DNA from: a virus
DNA: 41,917 nt
IMG/VR virus record: IMGVR_UViG_3300013094_000110
Span: 1-41,917 of that record
Direction: 5' to 3' (one strand)
In this document: piece by piece, positions 20,502 through 28,031 of the stretch
How the letters are laid out: each line of letters starts with the position of its first letter
Numbering within the stretch: the stretch's first letter is position 1
Program-made: the position numbers and the translations under genes
The notes under the pieces: generated by a model
Told to the model about the DNA's origin: nothing
Databases searched by the model: none
The model's input: only the letters and a program-made list of their open reading frames with translations

Positions 20502-21127
20502 GCAGCAGATGCGGCCTTTGCGGCCTGAGCCATGGCGGCGGCGTGTTCGCGCTGCAGCTCGTCGCGAAAGCCGTTGAGGTTCGGCCCGTCGGTGAACCAG
20601 GCGAGCGTGTTGTTCTGCGCTTTGTAGCCCACGCCGCCGGGCCCGGTGGCCGATACGAACGTGCCTTCGCCGCTGGCCGACCAATTGACGCTGCCGTGCC
20701 ACGCCAGCACCCCGTCGATCACACCGCCTTTGGTGTGACTGATCTGATGCGTGGCGCTTTGGCCGATGGCGATGTGGCTGTTGAACGCGGCGAGATTTCG
20801 GCCGCGCGAAGAGTCCAGGATGCGCTTTTCGGTCGGGCCGCCAGCCTGGCTTTTATCGAGCGTGATCTGCACCAGAATTCCGGGATGCTCGATCAGGCCC
20901 CACACGATCGCCCACAGTTCGGGATCGTCCATCCCGTACATGTTCATCACCAGGCTGGACCGGGTGGCCGACAGCGCGGCTTTCAAGCTGGCGTGGATAT
21001 TGTCGCGGCCGGCATGCATGACCAGGTGATCGGGACTGGCGCCGGCCGGCGCGTCCTTTTCCAGCTTGAACGACCACAGCGAGGTGATGATCGTCGGCGA
21101 ACCGAGATCGATGGTGGGATCAGCCAT
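20498..21127 (-). CDS. Phospholipase D-like protein with one HKD motif
   Basis: The start is the ATG at 21127 (GGAGACAAACCC before it), giving 209 residues. Residues 131-150 hold the HKD motif in order: His131-x-Lys133, Asp138, then GSVNWS at 145-150 in HTKGGVIDGVLAWHGSVNWS. The segment near 40-65 (HAGRDNIHASLKAALSATRS) matches the usual pre-motif helix. One HKD per chain implies a homodimer, as in Nuc-type nucleases and some PLD-family enzymes. It may cut nucleic acid or phospholipid. Its place between a holin candidate and tail genes suggests envelope or DNA-related action during lysis, which is inference. Confidence 0.75.
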   Translation of the reverse strand: MADPTIDLGSPTIITSLWSFKLEKDAPAGASPDHLVMHAGRDNIHASLKAALSATRSSLVMNMYGMDDPELWAIVWGLIEHPGILVQITLDKSQAGGPTEKRILDSSRGRNLAAFNSHIAIGQSATHQISHTKGGVIDGVLAWHGSVNWSASGEGTFVSATGPGGVGYKAQNNTLAWFTDGPNLNGFRDELQREHAAAMAQAAKAASAA

Positions 21128-21449
21128 TGGGTTTGTCTCCTGCATCCGACATCGTGGGCAGCGGTTCGGTTGAATTGGTCCAGCGAATGACCGCGGTGAC
21201 CGAGCCGGTGACCGCCGGCACGTAGATCGCCAGCATTTCGAACAGCAGGTGCCAGCCGTCCGTTTGCGATTTGCGCGCGGTCTCATCCTTTGCCCAATCG
21301 ATCGCGCAAGCCGCCCACAGCGGCAGCACGAACAGCAGGACCAGCGCGATCATGAATCCGATCAGGCGGCCGATCGCGATGGTGCGGTTATCGGCGCCGG
21401 TCAGCGCCTGACGCAGAAAATTCCGCGCCGGGGAAGGCGTGTCAGACAT
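21120..21449 (-). CDS. Two-span membrane protein, holin candidate
   Basis: The 109-residue product has two hydrophobic segments (about 25-49, IAIGRLIGFMIALVLLFVLP, and about 67-86, LFEMLAIYVPAVTGSVTAVI) separated by a charged loop (DWAKDETARKSQTD). N- and C-termini are both polar, with a cytoplasmic N-terminus expected. Size and topology suit a class II holin. It is the first gene after the terminator at 21474-21504 and overlaps the PLD-like gene. Confidence 0.6.
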   Translation of the reverse strand: MSDTPSPARNFLRQALTGADNRTIAIGRLIGFMIALVLLFVLPLWAACAIDWAKDETARKSQTDGWHLLFEMLAIYVPAVTGSVTAVIRWTNSTEPLPTMSDAGDKPNG

Positions 21450-21473
21450 ATCGAATTTTCCGTTTGTTGGGCC

Positions 21474-21504
21474 AAAAAAGTCACCAGCGGGACTGTGCTG
21501 TGAC
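21474..21504 (-). terminator. Rho-independent terminator before the lysis-side genes
   Basis: On the minus strand a hairpin with stem GTCAC-AGC/GCT-G-GTGAC (21504-21480, one bulged G) is followed by six Ts (21479-21474). It lies after the first beta-helix gene and before the holin candidate, so transcription of the tail genes may stop or be attenuated there. Confidence 0.65.
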
Positions 21505-21546
21505 GAATTTCCCGGCAGCCGACTGATCAGCGGCAGTCAGGTAGTA

Positions 21547-23703
21547 TCAGGCATAGGCCCCGATCGCGCCGCGCGTGCGCGCTGTGCCGGCCAAGTCATA
21601 GGGCAGCGCTTCAAAGGCCGACGATGGGATAACCCCGATACATGGACTGCCGCTGTTCAAGGTATAGGTGCCGTTGCCCGTGCCGGCGACCGGCGTGGTG
21701 CCGGTGCTGGTGGTTCCGGCATAGGCGGTGAACAGCGGATCGTTGCGCACCGTCTCGCTCTGGCCGAGGTTGTTCAGCAGGCCGGGATAGTCCTGCGAAA
21801 ACGATGACCCGAGCGCCCACGGATAGCCGTCATCGCCAACCCATTGCGAAAACTCGCCATAGCAGCCGACGCCGAATTTATAGGGCCAGTTGCCGACATG
21901 CGATGGCCCGTCGGTCGGGTCTGGTGTGCCGTTGCCGTTCGCCGATACGAAGACGTCTGATTTGGTGTTGATCTGCGAGTGGATGTTGCCCCGGAACGAA
22001 TGCAGCGTGTGATAGCGGACGGTGGTGTTTGCCTGATCGTCATAGAGGCAATTCATGCGCCCCAGGCCGCCGCCGCCGAAGATGCCGGTGAAGGTATTGT
22101 TCCAGACGACCAGATGGACCAGCGTGAACTGGTCGCTATCGCCGGACGGGCGGAAGGAAGCCGCATTCGATGTGTCGGCCTTCTCGAAGATGTTCTGCAC
22201 GATTGCGATGCCGGTGATCGTCATCGGGTTGGTCCCGCCCAGCGCGGTCACCTCGTTCGATGTGCCGAATCCGAACGCGACGCTCGTGCCGGACAGGTTC
22301 ATGAACTTGTTGAAGGCGATCACCGTGCCCGCCGGGCTGCGCGTCGAGCCAGACGATCGGATCATCCCGTTGGTGAAGGTGCAGCCGACCATGTTGAACG
22401 CTTCGACCGTCGGCATCGTGATTGAGGTGCTGCACCCGCGCACCATCAGCAGGCCGAGGGTCGCCGAGGCGGTGTTCAGGATGTTGGCCGAGGCATTGGT
22501 GAAGCTGACCCCGATCAGGTTCAGCGCCATGTTGGCGCCGGTCAGCACCGCCGAATAGCCGCCGCCGTTATAGGTGACGTTCTGGAAGGTCCATTTCGCG
22601 TTGGTGCTCGAATAGGCGCCATAAGGAAAAAAGACGTTCGCGGTCCGCGTGATGTTCAGATTCTGCCAGCGGACATAGGGGTTATAGGTGTTGAACGCCG
22701 TCCCGTAGCTGATCGTGGCCGTCGAGCCGGCGGGGTCGCTCTGAATGATCAGCTCGCCGCCATTTTGATTCTGCACGCTGGTGACGCTGGTCGATCCAAG
22801 CGCCAAGGTGCCCCCCGACGCCTGAATGCGGATGATGCACCCGGTCGTGTAGGTATAGGTGGTGCGCAGCTTGTTGATCGCCGCTTGCAGCGTCAGGAAC
22901 GGGCTGGCCGATGCCGTGGTCGCTGTGGTCGAGACAACGCCGGTGCTGTCATTGCCCGTCGTTGCGTTCACATAGGCGTAGGGCGGGGAGCTCGCCAGCG
23001 AGGTGCTGCGGTAATAGACGCGCGGGCCAAAGCCGCGCCCGTCCACCGCCACGCCGGTCGTGGAGCTGTCCAGAATCGATCCGGAGCCGCCGATCCAAGG
23101 GTAGACCTTGGCGTTGACGGTGATCAGCGCATTGTTGTTCAGCGACGACAGGTTGAAGGTCAGCCGATAGCCGATCACCGCGTTTAGATCGTTCGCGTCA
23201 CCCAGGACGATCGGCGTCGAGGTCGATGCGGTCGCGGTGTTGGTGCCATCGGTCGCGGTGCCGGTGACGCATGCCACCGGGCTGCCGTTGCGGCCATTGC
23301 GGTGAAATGCGACCAGATCCACGGTCAACGAGTTGCCGACCACTTGGCGGTCAACCGTCACCCATTGCGCGATCGGCTGCGGAGAGGTCAGCGCGCTGTT
23401 GTTCGCGCCGCCGATCGGCAGGTCAGTCGAATAGATGAAATCCGACAGAGCGCACCTGCCGCCGTTCAGCACCGAGATATTCGGCCAGGGCAGCCGAACA
23501 CGTGACGTGATCACGATGTTTTCGGGATAATAGGTCGGCGTTGCAGACGTGGTGTAGCCCGCGCGCAGGAATTGCACGGTTTGCATGGGCAGCAGCACAC
23601 CCGGCGCGCTGGCCAGGTTGACGTCCCAGCCGAGCGAACTGACCGTGAAGCCCGAGACCTTTCCGCCAGAGAGCAGCGCCCGGCGACCGTTCAGCACCGG
23701 CAC
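21547..23703 (-). CDS. Tail spike with right-handed beta-helix, copy 1
   Basis: The 718-residue protein starts at a GTG at 23703, shortly after the preceding stop and AAGGA. The N-terminal 200 residues are beta-sandwich-like (VLNGGRCALSDFIYST, then QWVTVDRQVVGNSLTVDLVA). Residues about 245-560 carry repeated strand-turn units with N-rich ladders (NQNGGELIIQSD, VRWQNLNITRTAN, WTFQNVTYNGGGYS, LIGVSFTNASANIL), the mark of a right-handed parallel beta-helix. The C-terminus holds FGVGCYGEF and ends TRGAIGAYA. Such spikes bind and often cleave surface polysaccharide. No catalytic acid pair can be named safely. It is paralogous to the 906-residue protein at 25269-27989. Confidence 0.75.
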   Translation of the reverse strand: MPVLNGRRALLSGGKVSGFTVSSLGWDVNLASAPGVLLPMQTVQFLRAGYTTSATPTYYPENIVITSRVRLPWPNISVLNGGRCALSDFIYSTDLPIGGANNSALTSPQPIAQWVTVDRQVVGNSLTVDLVAFHRNGRNGSPVACVTGTATDGTNTATASTSTPIVLGDANDLNAVIGYRLTFNLSSLNNNALITVNAKVYPWIGGSGSILDSSTTGVAVDGRGFGPRVYYRSTSLASSPPYAYVNATTGNDSTGVVSTTATTASASPFLTLQAAINKLRTTYTYTTGCIIRIQASGGTLALGSTSVTSVQNQNGGELIIQSDPAGSTATISYGTAFNTYNPYVRWQNLNITRTANVFFPYGAYSSTNAKWTFQNVTYNGGGYSAVLTGANMALNLIGVSFTNASANILNTASATLGLLMVRGCSTSITMPTVEAFNMVGCTFTNGMIRSSGSTRSPAGTVIAFNKFMNLSGTSVAFGFGTSNEVTALGGTNPMTITGIAIVQNIFEKADTSNAASFRPSGDSDQFTLVHLVVWNNTFTGIFGGGGLGRMNCLYDDQANTTVRYHTLHSFRGNIHSQINTKSDVFVSANGNGTPDPTDGPSHVGNWPYKFGVGCYGEFSQWVGDDGYPWALGSSFSQDYPGLLNNLGQSETVRNDPLFTAYAGTTSTGTTPVAGTGNGTYTLNSGSPCIGVIPSSAFEALPYDLAGTARTRGAIGAYA

Positions 23704-23707
23704 GCGG

Positions 23708-24361
23708 TCAATCCTTCAGCACGGTCAATTCGACCGTCACATCGCTGGTACTGGCAAAAGTCGGCGTGCCGATCGTCACCAGCACCCCATAAAGCGAGGT
23801 GGTCGAGCTCAGGATGGCCGCCCCGATCCCGTCGAGCTCATAGGTGGTTTCGGTGCCCAGACCGCTGTCGGCGGTGACCAGATTGAACGGGCCGACCACC
23901 GCCGGGATGTCGGCCGCATTGATCGCCGGCGTGGATTTGTCGGTCCAGGTCGAATTGGTGGGGTTGGCCGTGAACAGGTAAAGCTTGAATCCAGCCGTCT
24001 GGACCGATTTGCATCGGATGCGGACAGATTGCAGGATGCCCGACTGTTGCGCGTCGAAAATGCTGGCGAAAGTCATCAGGCCGCCGACCTCGTTGCCGGC
24101 GGTATACGCGGCGGTCGCCGTCACGGTCGGGGTGACCGCGACCTTGCTGGTGCGGCCCAGAACCGATCCGACGATGCTGGCGCCAGATTGCAGCTGAACG
24201 GGGAAGGGGTTTGTCGCGCTGACCGGGCCGCCGTTGACATCCTTGGCACCGGTCAGCACCTTGACGCCCTGCATTTGAAAGCCGGTCGCGGCGTCAGTCT
24301 CGGTGTAGATAGTTGGGCCGCCGGTGGTTGTGGCGGGGTTTATCGTTACGCCGTCGCTCAT
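23708..24361 (-). CDS. Virion or tail-fibre-associated protein, hypothetical
   Basis: The 217-residue product starts SDGVTINPATTTGGPTIYTE, includes a beta-rich middle (FPVQLQSGASIVGSVLGRTS, then SVRIRCKSVQTAGFKLYLFT) and ends in VTVELTVLKD. It lacks a signal peptide and looks like a jelly-roll-type virion protein. It lies between the endolysin and the first spike, coupled to the endolysin gene by ATGA. I recognise the type from phage tail-fibre regions but not the function. Confidence 0.6.
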   Translation of the reverse strand: MSDGVTINPATTTGGPTIYTETDAATGFQMQGVKVLTGAKDVNGGPVSATNPFPVQLQSGASIVGSVLGRTSKVAVTPTVTATAAYTAGNEVGGLMTFASIFDAQQSGILQSVRIRCKSVQTAGFKLYLFTANPTNSTWTDKSTPAINAADIPAVVGPFNLVTADSGLGTETTYELDGIGAAILSSTTSLYGVLVTIGTPTFASTSDVTVELTVLKD

Positions 24362-24933
24362 TTCCAGCCCCCAAGATCAGCCGCGTCTTGAAATTGATCC
24401 GCATAAATCGCGATCTTTTCAGCGCAGTCCTGCCCGTTGATGATGCGCCGCGCCGCCACGAAATCGGCGTGCGTGCCGCGAATGGTGATGTAATCGGTCA
24501 GCTTTTTACCGGTGAAATGCCCGGTCTCCATGCCGGTGATCAGAATGCGGGTCGCAATGTCAGGCCGATTGGCGAGCTCGAAATTCGCCAGCAGATCGCC
24601 GGGCTTGATCAGCCCCGCCGCCGCGCAGATGCGGTCAGCCCATTCGTAATTCGTATCCCATGTGATCTGCACGAGGCCGCGCCCGAACGGGATCTGGCCG
24701 CCGTGCTTGCCCGGCACGCCATACGGTCGCCCGTGGCCGTGCCCGATTTCATCCTGCGGCGTGAGGCGCGCCTCGTGCCATGCCGTCGCAAAGCCATAGG
24801 CCAGCCAGCCGATCGGCCACGCGACGGCTGCGGTGAGCAGCCCATTGGCGATCGCGGCCTGGGTTTCTGTCAACGGGCCAGTGACGCGCCGGATCGCGGC
24901 GAAAAACGCCGGGGCATTGTGCAGTGCTGCCAT
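24358..24933 (-). CDS. Endolysin, lysozyme/GH19-like
   Basis: The 191-residue product has AYGFATAWHEARLTPQDEIG with Glu54 in the WHE segment, GHGRPYGVPGKHG, then GRGLVQITWDTNYEWADRIC. The GRGxVQIT...NY motif is a hallmark of the GH19/phage muramidase fold, where Glu54 is the candidate catalytic acid. Helices follow (IATRILITGMETGHF, DFVAARRIINGQD). There is no signal peptide, so it needs a holin to reach the cell wall. It is overlapped by the virion gene at 24361 and preceded by a membrane gene. Confidence 0.85.
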   Translation of the reverse strand: MAALHNAPAFFAAIRRVTGPLTETQAAIANGLLTAAVAWPIGWLAYGFATAWHEARLTPQDEIGHGHGRPYGVPGKHGGQIPFGRGLVQITWDTNYEWADRICAAAGLIKPGDLLANFELANRPDIATRILITGMETGHFTGKKLTDYITIRGTHADFVAARRIINGQDCAEKIAIYADQFQDAADLGGWK

Positions 24934-24940
24934 TGTTGCC

Positions 24941-25186
24941 TCAGTGGTTTGCGGGGTGCTGCGACGCGCCAGGTTGCATCACGCCGTTGAAATGCGCCCA
25001 TCCCCACAGCGCGATGATCAGCGCCGCCAACAATATGGCTTTCCAGAACATCGAGATAATGCCGCGACCGACGTATTTGGTGAAATTGTCGTTGATTTCC
25101 GCCAGCACTTCCTGCGCGATCAGACGTGCATCGTCCTTGGTAATCGGTGCCCGAGGGATGGGTTGCTCGCTGTCGGTATCGGGCAT
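24941..25186 (-). CDS. Small membrane protein, holin-like
   Basis: The start at 25186 has GGAGGAACGA just before it. The 81-residue product has a charged N-terminal half (RAPITKDDARLIAQEVLAEI) and one membrane segment (about residues 46-65, MFWKAILLAALIIALWGWAH). A short tail follows. It directly precedes the endolysin gene, the usual place of a holin. With only one clear span it may be a class III holin or a holin regulator. Confidence 0.6.
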   Translation of the reverse strand: MPDTDSEQPIPRAPITKDDARLIAQEVLAEINDNFTKYVGRGIISMFWKAILLAALIIALWGWAHFNGVMQPGASQHPANH

Positions 25187-25268
25187 TCGTTCCTCCGGGG
25201 TGTCAATCGGGGGTTGTCGTGATGATTATCGGCATCGCCACCAATCATGGCTGAAAAATCAAACCGGA

Positions 25269-27989
25269 TCAGCCAACCTCGTAGGCGCCGCAAGATCCGG
25301 TGCCGGTGTTTTTGCGCGCGGTGGAGTGGATGTCCGAAGGATAGGGTTGGCGGCCAGCCGCGACTTTGCCTTGCAGCGTGGTGACTGTGCCTGTGGGCAG
25401 GTAATTTCCGCCGCCGGCGCCAGTGCCAAGATAACTGGCATCGGTGGTGAACGTTACCGCAACATTGTTGGTCGAGGCCAAACCGGTAAATTCGCCCAAC
25501 CAACTATCCGGGCCGGGCGCTGAGCTGCTGCCCCCTGTGTCATTGCCGGTGGCACCAGCCACCGCATGATTGCCAAAACAGCCGACCCCGAATGATGTCA
25601 TCCAGTTGCCGGTGCGATTGCCGCTTTGCCCGCCGGTCGGGTTATTGAAGGGATCGCGTTTGATATTGTATTGATAATCCAAATTATATTGGCTGACCCC
25701 GGTTTTAACGGTCGGAACGGCGCCGATGTCATTGTAAAGGAAATTGGTGCGGCCGCCGGCAATGGTGTTGAACCTGCGGATCACATTCGCGACCGGATTC
25801 AACATTCCATCAGCACTGACCTGCAAAGCCGGCACTGTGCCGGTGACCAATTCGTAGACTGACTGGGCAACCACGATACCCTTCGTCCACTGGCGAGCGC
25901 CGGAATAATTCGACGTCGTGCGCATGCCGAACCACTTGTTGTTGGCGTGGATCAACCCATCCTGCGATTGCTGATATGGTTGCGCGGCAGCGGTGGTGTC
26001 CTGGAAATTGCACCCGTTGAAAGTGCAGCCGATGGCCGTCCAGATCGACGCGATTGGCCCACTGGTCGAAGTCGTGGTATAGGTGGTGCCGAGGTGCAGT
26101 CGGTGATGCTGACGCGTGACGCTGTAGTTGGTCAGATCAGCAGGGCCGCAATTGGTGAACGTGCAACCGATATAATCCATCAGACCGGTCTGATAAAACA
26201 GCGGCACCGCATTGGTCACAGCGCTTTGCGACAGTTTGCAATTGGTGCAATTCACATAGATTTGCGGCAATCCCGAAACGGCACCATCGACGCCGCCATC
26301 AAACAAGTTGGTTGCGCTGGTGCTGCGCAAATACAACCCATTGAATGCCACCCGCGTTGCCAGCGTGGCATTGGTGTCGCTGCTGGCAGTCGTAAAGCCG
26401 ATCGTTTGCGCGGATACGGTCGATTTGTGGCCGATGGTGAACCAGGTCAGGCCCGGGGTTAGCGTGCTGGCGAGGTTTTCGCCAAATCCGGCCAAATCCT
26501 GCGTCAACAACATCACGCCAGCGGCATGGTCATTATGGCCGCGCGCGTTGTTAAACGTCTTGATCGCGGCGCGCGCTGCCGCCCATGTCTTGTACGGCGC
26601 TGCTTCGGCAGTGGCTTGGGTGGTGGATACCACGCCGCTGGCGTCCACACCGGCGGCCGTGTCGAGACAGGCATAGGCCGGGGTATAGTTGCCAGCAGCA
26701 TCGATCAGCACGGGGATGGAACAGACCTGCGGTGTCGGCCAGGTCGCGCCATTGATCTTGCTGTCCCACACCGTGTTACCGATCCAGGGCCACACCAGAA
26801 TATCGGCCGTGGCCGCACCATCAACCAACCCTGAAGTTGAAACGGACACGGGGAAAACGAGCGGATTCGGATCGGTGGTGGCCACTTGCGCGGATTGCGT
26901 CAAAGTGTTCGCGTAGCCGTAGGCTTTGTTGCCCGCACTGTCCGTGACGCGAACTCCGACTTGTGCGACGGGTGAAGCGTTGAATCCGAACTGGTGATCG
27001 GCGTAGACTTCGAACTGAAATCCATTCGACCCGGCGCGCTGATACGCACTGCACACCCAATTGGCGACGGGCGGCGGATATGTCAGGGCCGACCCATTCA
27101 TTGCAAACAGGCTGCTGGTCAACGAATTGGCGCTGCTGCCGCCGCTGCCGTTGTCCAGGTAAAGCCCGGCAACAACCGTGGTGATTGGTGCCAAACCACT
27201 GCCCGCGACGTTTGAAGCGGCGTAAATCGGTTCAGACAGGGCATATAGGCGTGATGATCCGTTGGCATCAGCGACGTCGATCGGCGTCGTTTCAATGGGC
27301 CACGGCGCACGCATGTTGACTGTACCGACCACGGTGCGGCTGATCAGCGTGGGCTGGCCCGTACTGGTAAAGCCTTGATCGACCACTTGCAGCACCAACC
27401 GAGGCGTGGCGTTGGGATTCAGCGTCGATGTTCCGCCGGCTTTGAACCCTTTCCAATAGACCAGAACCTGCCACCCGTTCGGCTGAATGACGGCAAAGGC
27501 GGCGTTGCCGGCAGACAGGCTGGGCGTGGTGACGCCGGCGGTGATGTTGGCCACGCTGGCCGACAGAGTGGCCACGCTGGACGTCAGAGCGGCCACACTG
27601 GAAGTCAGTTGCGCCAGCGTCTGCGTGGAAATCTGCGTCCAATTGCCACTGCCATTGCCCGTGCCGGTTTTGGCCCATGTGCCGTTGTTCCCGCTGGTCG
27701 GATCGGCATAAACCGAGGCCATCATAAATTGCGGAAAGCCCACTTGTCCCGGCAGGATCAGGCCGGTGTCCAGATCGGCAGCATAGAGTGCAGCCAATGT
27801 ATTGAAAGCGGCGGCGCCCCAGCCGCCGAACGGGGTCAACGTGTAGCAACCGGCATTGGCCAGATAGGTCTGGTCGGCGGCGCTGTTGTTGGTGATGTGC
27901 ACCACCGCATAGGCATCAGCGACATAAGTCGAGCCGCTGGGAGCGCTGCCAAATGACATCCCGCCCTTTGGCGCAAGCATCAGGATCAT
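25269..27989 (-). CDS. Tail spike with coiled coil and beta-helix, copy 2
   Basis: The 906-residue protein starts at the ATG at 27989, with TTGGAG about nine bases before it. Residues 1-115 are an anchor (YVADAYAVVHITNNSAADQT, then YADPTSGNNGTW). Residues 124-150 are a heptad-like coiled coil (TLAQLTSSVAALTSSVATLS) that probably trimerises the spike. The rest parallels copy 1 with the ALTYPPPVANWV...SPVAQ segment, VWPWIGN, and GVVSTTQATAEAAPYKTW, then beta-helix repeats and FGVGCFGNH near the C-terminus. It would be the main receptor-binding spike. The position after the tail hub gene fits. Confidence 0.75.
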   Translation of the reverse strand: MILMLAPKGGMSFGSAPSGSTYVADAYAVVHITNNSAADQTYLANAGCYTLTPFGGWGAAAFNTLAALYAADLDTGLILPGQVGFPQFMMASVYADPTSGNNGTWAKTGTGNGSGNWTQISTQTLAQLTSSVAALTSSVATLSASVANITAGVTTPSLSAGNAAFAVIQPNGWQVLVYWKGFKAGGTSTLNPNATPRLVLQVVDQGFTSTGQPTLISRTVVGTVNMRAPWPIETTPIDVADANGSSRLYALSEPIYAASNVAGSGLAPITTVVAGLYLDNGSGGSSANSLTSSLFAMNGSALTYPPPVANWVCSAYQRAGSNGFQFEVYADHQFGFNASPVAQVGVRVTDSAGNKAYGYANTLTQSAQVATTDPNPLVFPVSVSTSGLVDGAATADILVWPWIGNTVWDSKINGATWPTPQVCSIPVLIDAAGNYTPAYACLDTAAGVDASGVVSTTQATAEAAPYKTWAAARAAIKTFNNARGHNDHAAGVMLLTQDLAGFGENLASTLTPGLTWFTIGHKSTVSAQTIGFTTASSDTNATLATRVAFNGLYLRSTSATNLFDGGVDGAVSGLPQIYVNCTNCKLSQSAVTNAVPLFYQTGLMDYIGCTFTNCGPADLTNYSVTRQHHRLHLGTTYTTTSTSGPIASIWTAIGCTFNGCNFQDTTAAAQPYQQSQDGLIHANNKWFGMRTTSNYSGARQWTKGIVVAQSVYELVTGTVPALQVSADGMLNPVANVIRRFNTIAGGRTNFLYNDIGAVPTVKTGVSQYNLDYQYNIKRDPFNNPTGGQSGNRTGNWMTSFGVGCFGNHAVAGATGNDTGGSSSAPGPDSWLGEFTGLASTNNVAVTFTTDASYLGTGAGGGNYLPTGTVTTLQGKVAAGRQPYPSDIHSTARKNTGTGSCGAYEVG

Positions 27990-28031
27990 GCGAATTACTC
28001 CAATGTAAGGACGAAATTTTCAGCGGTCCGG

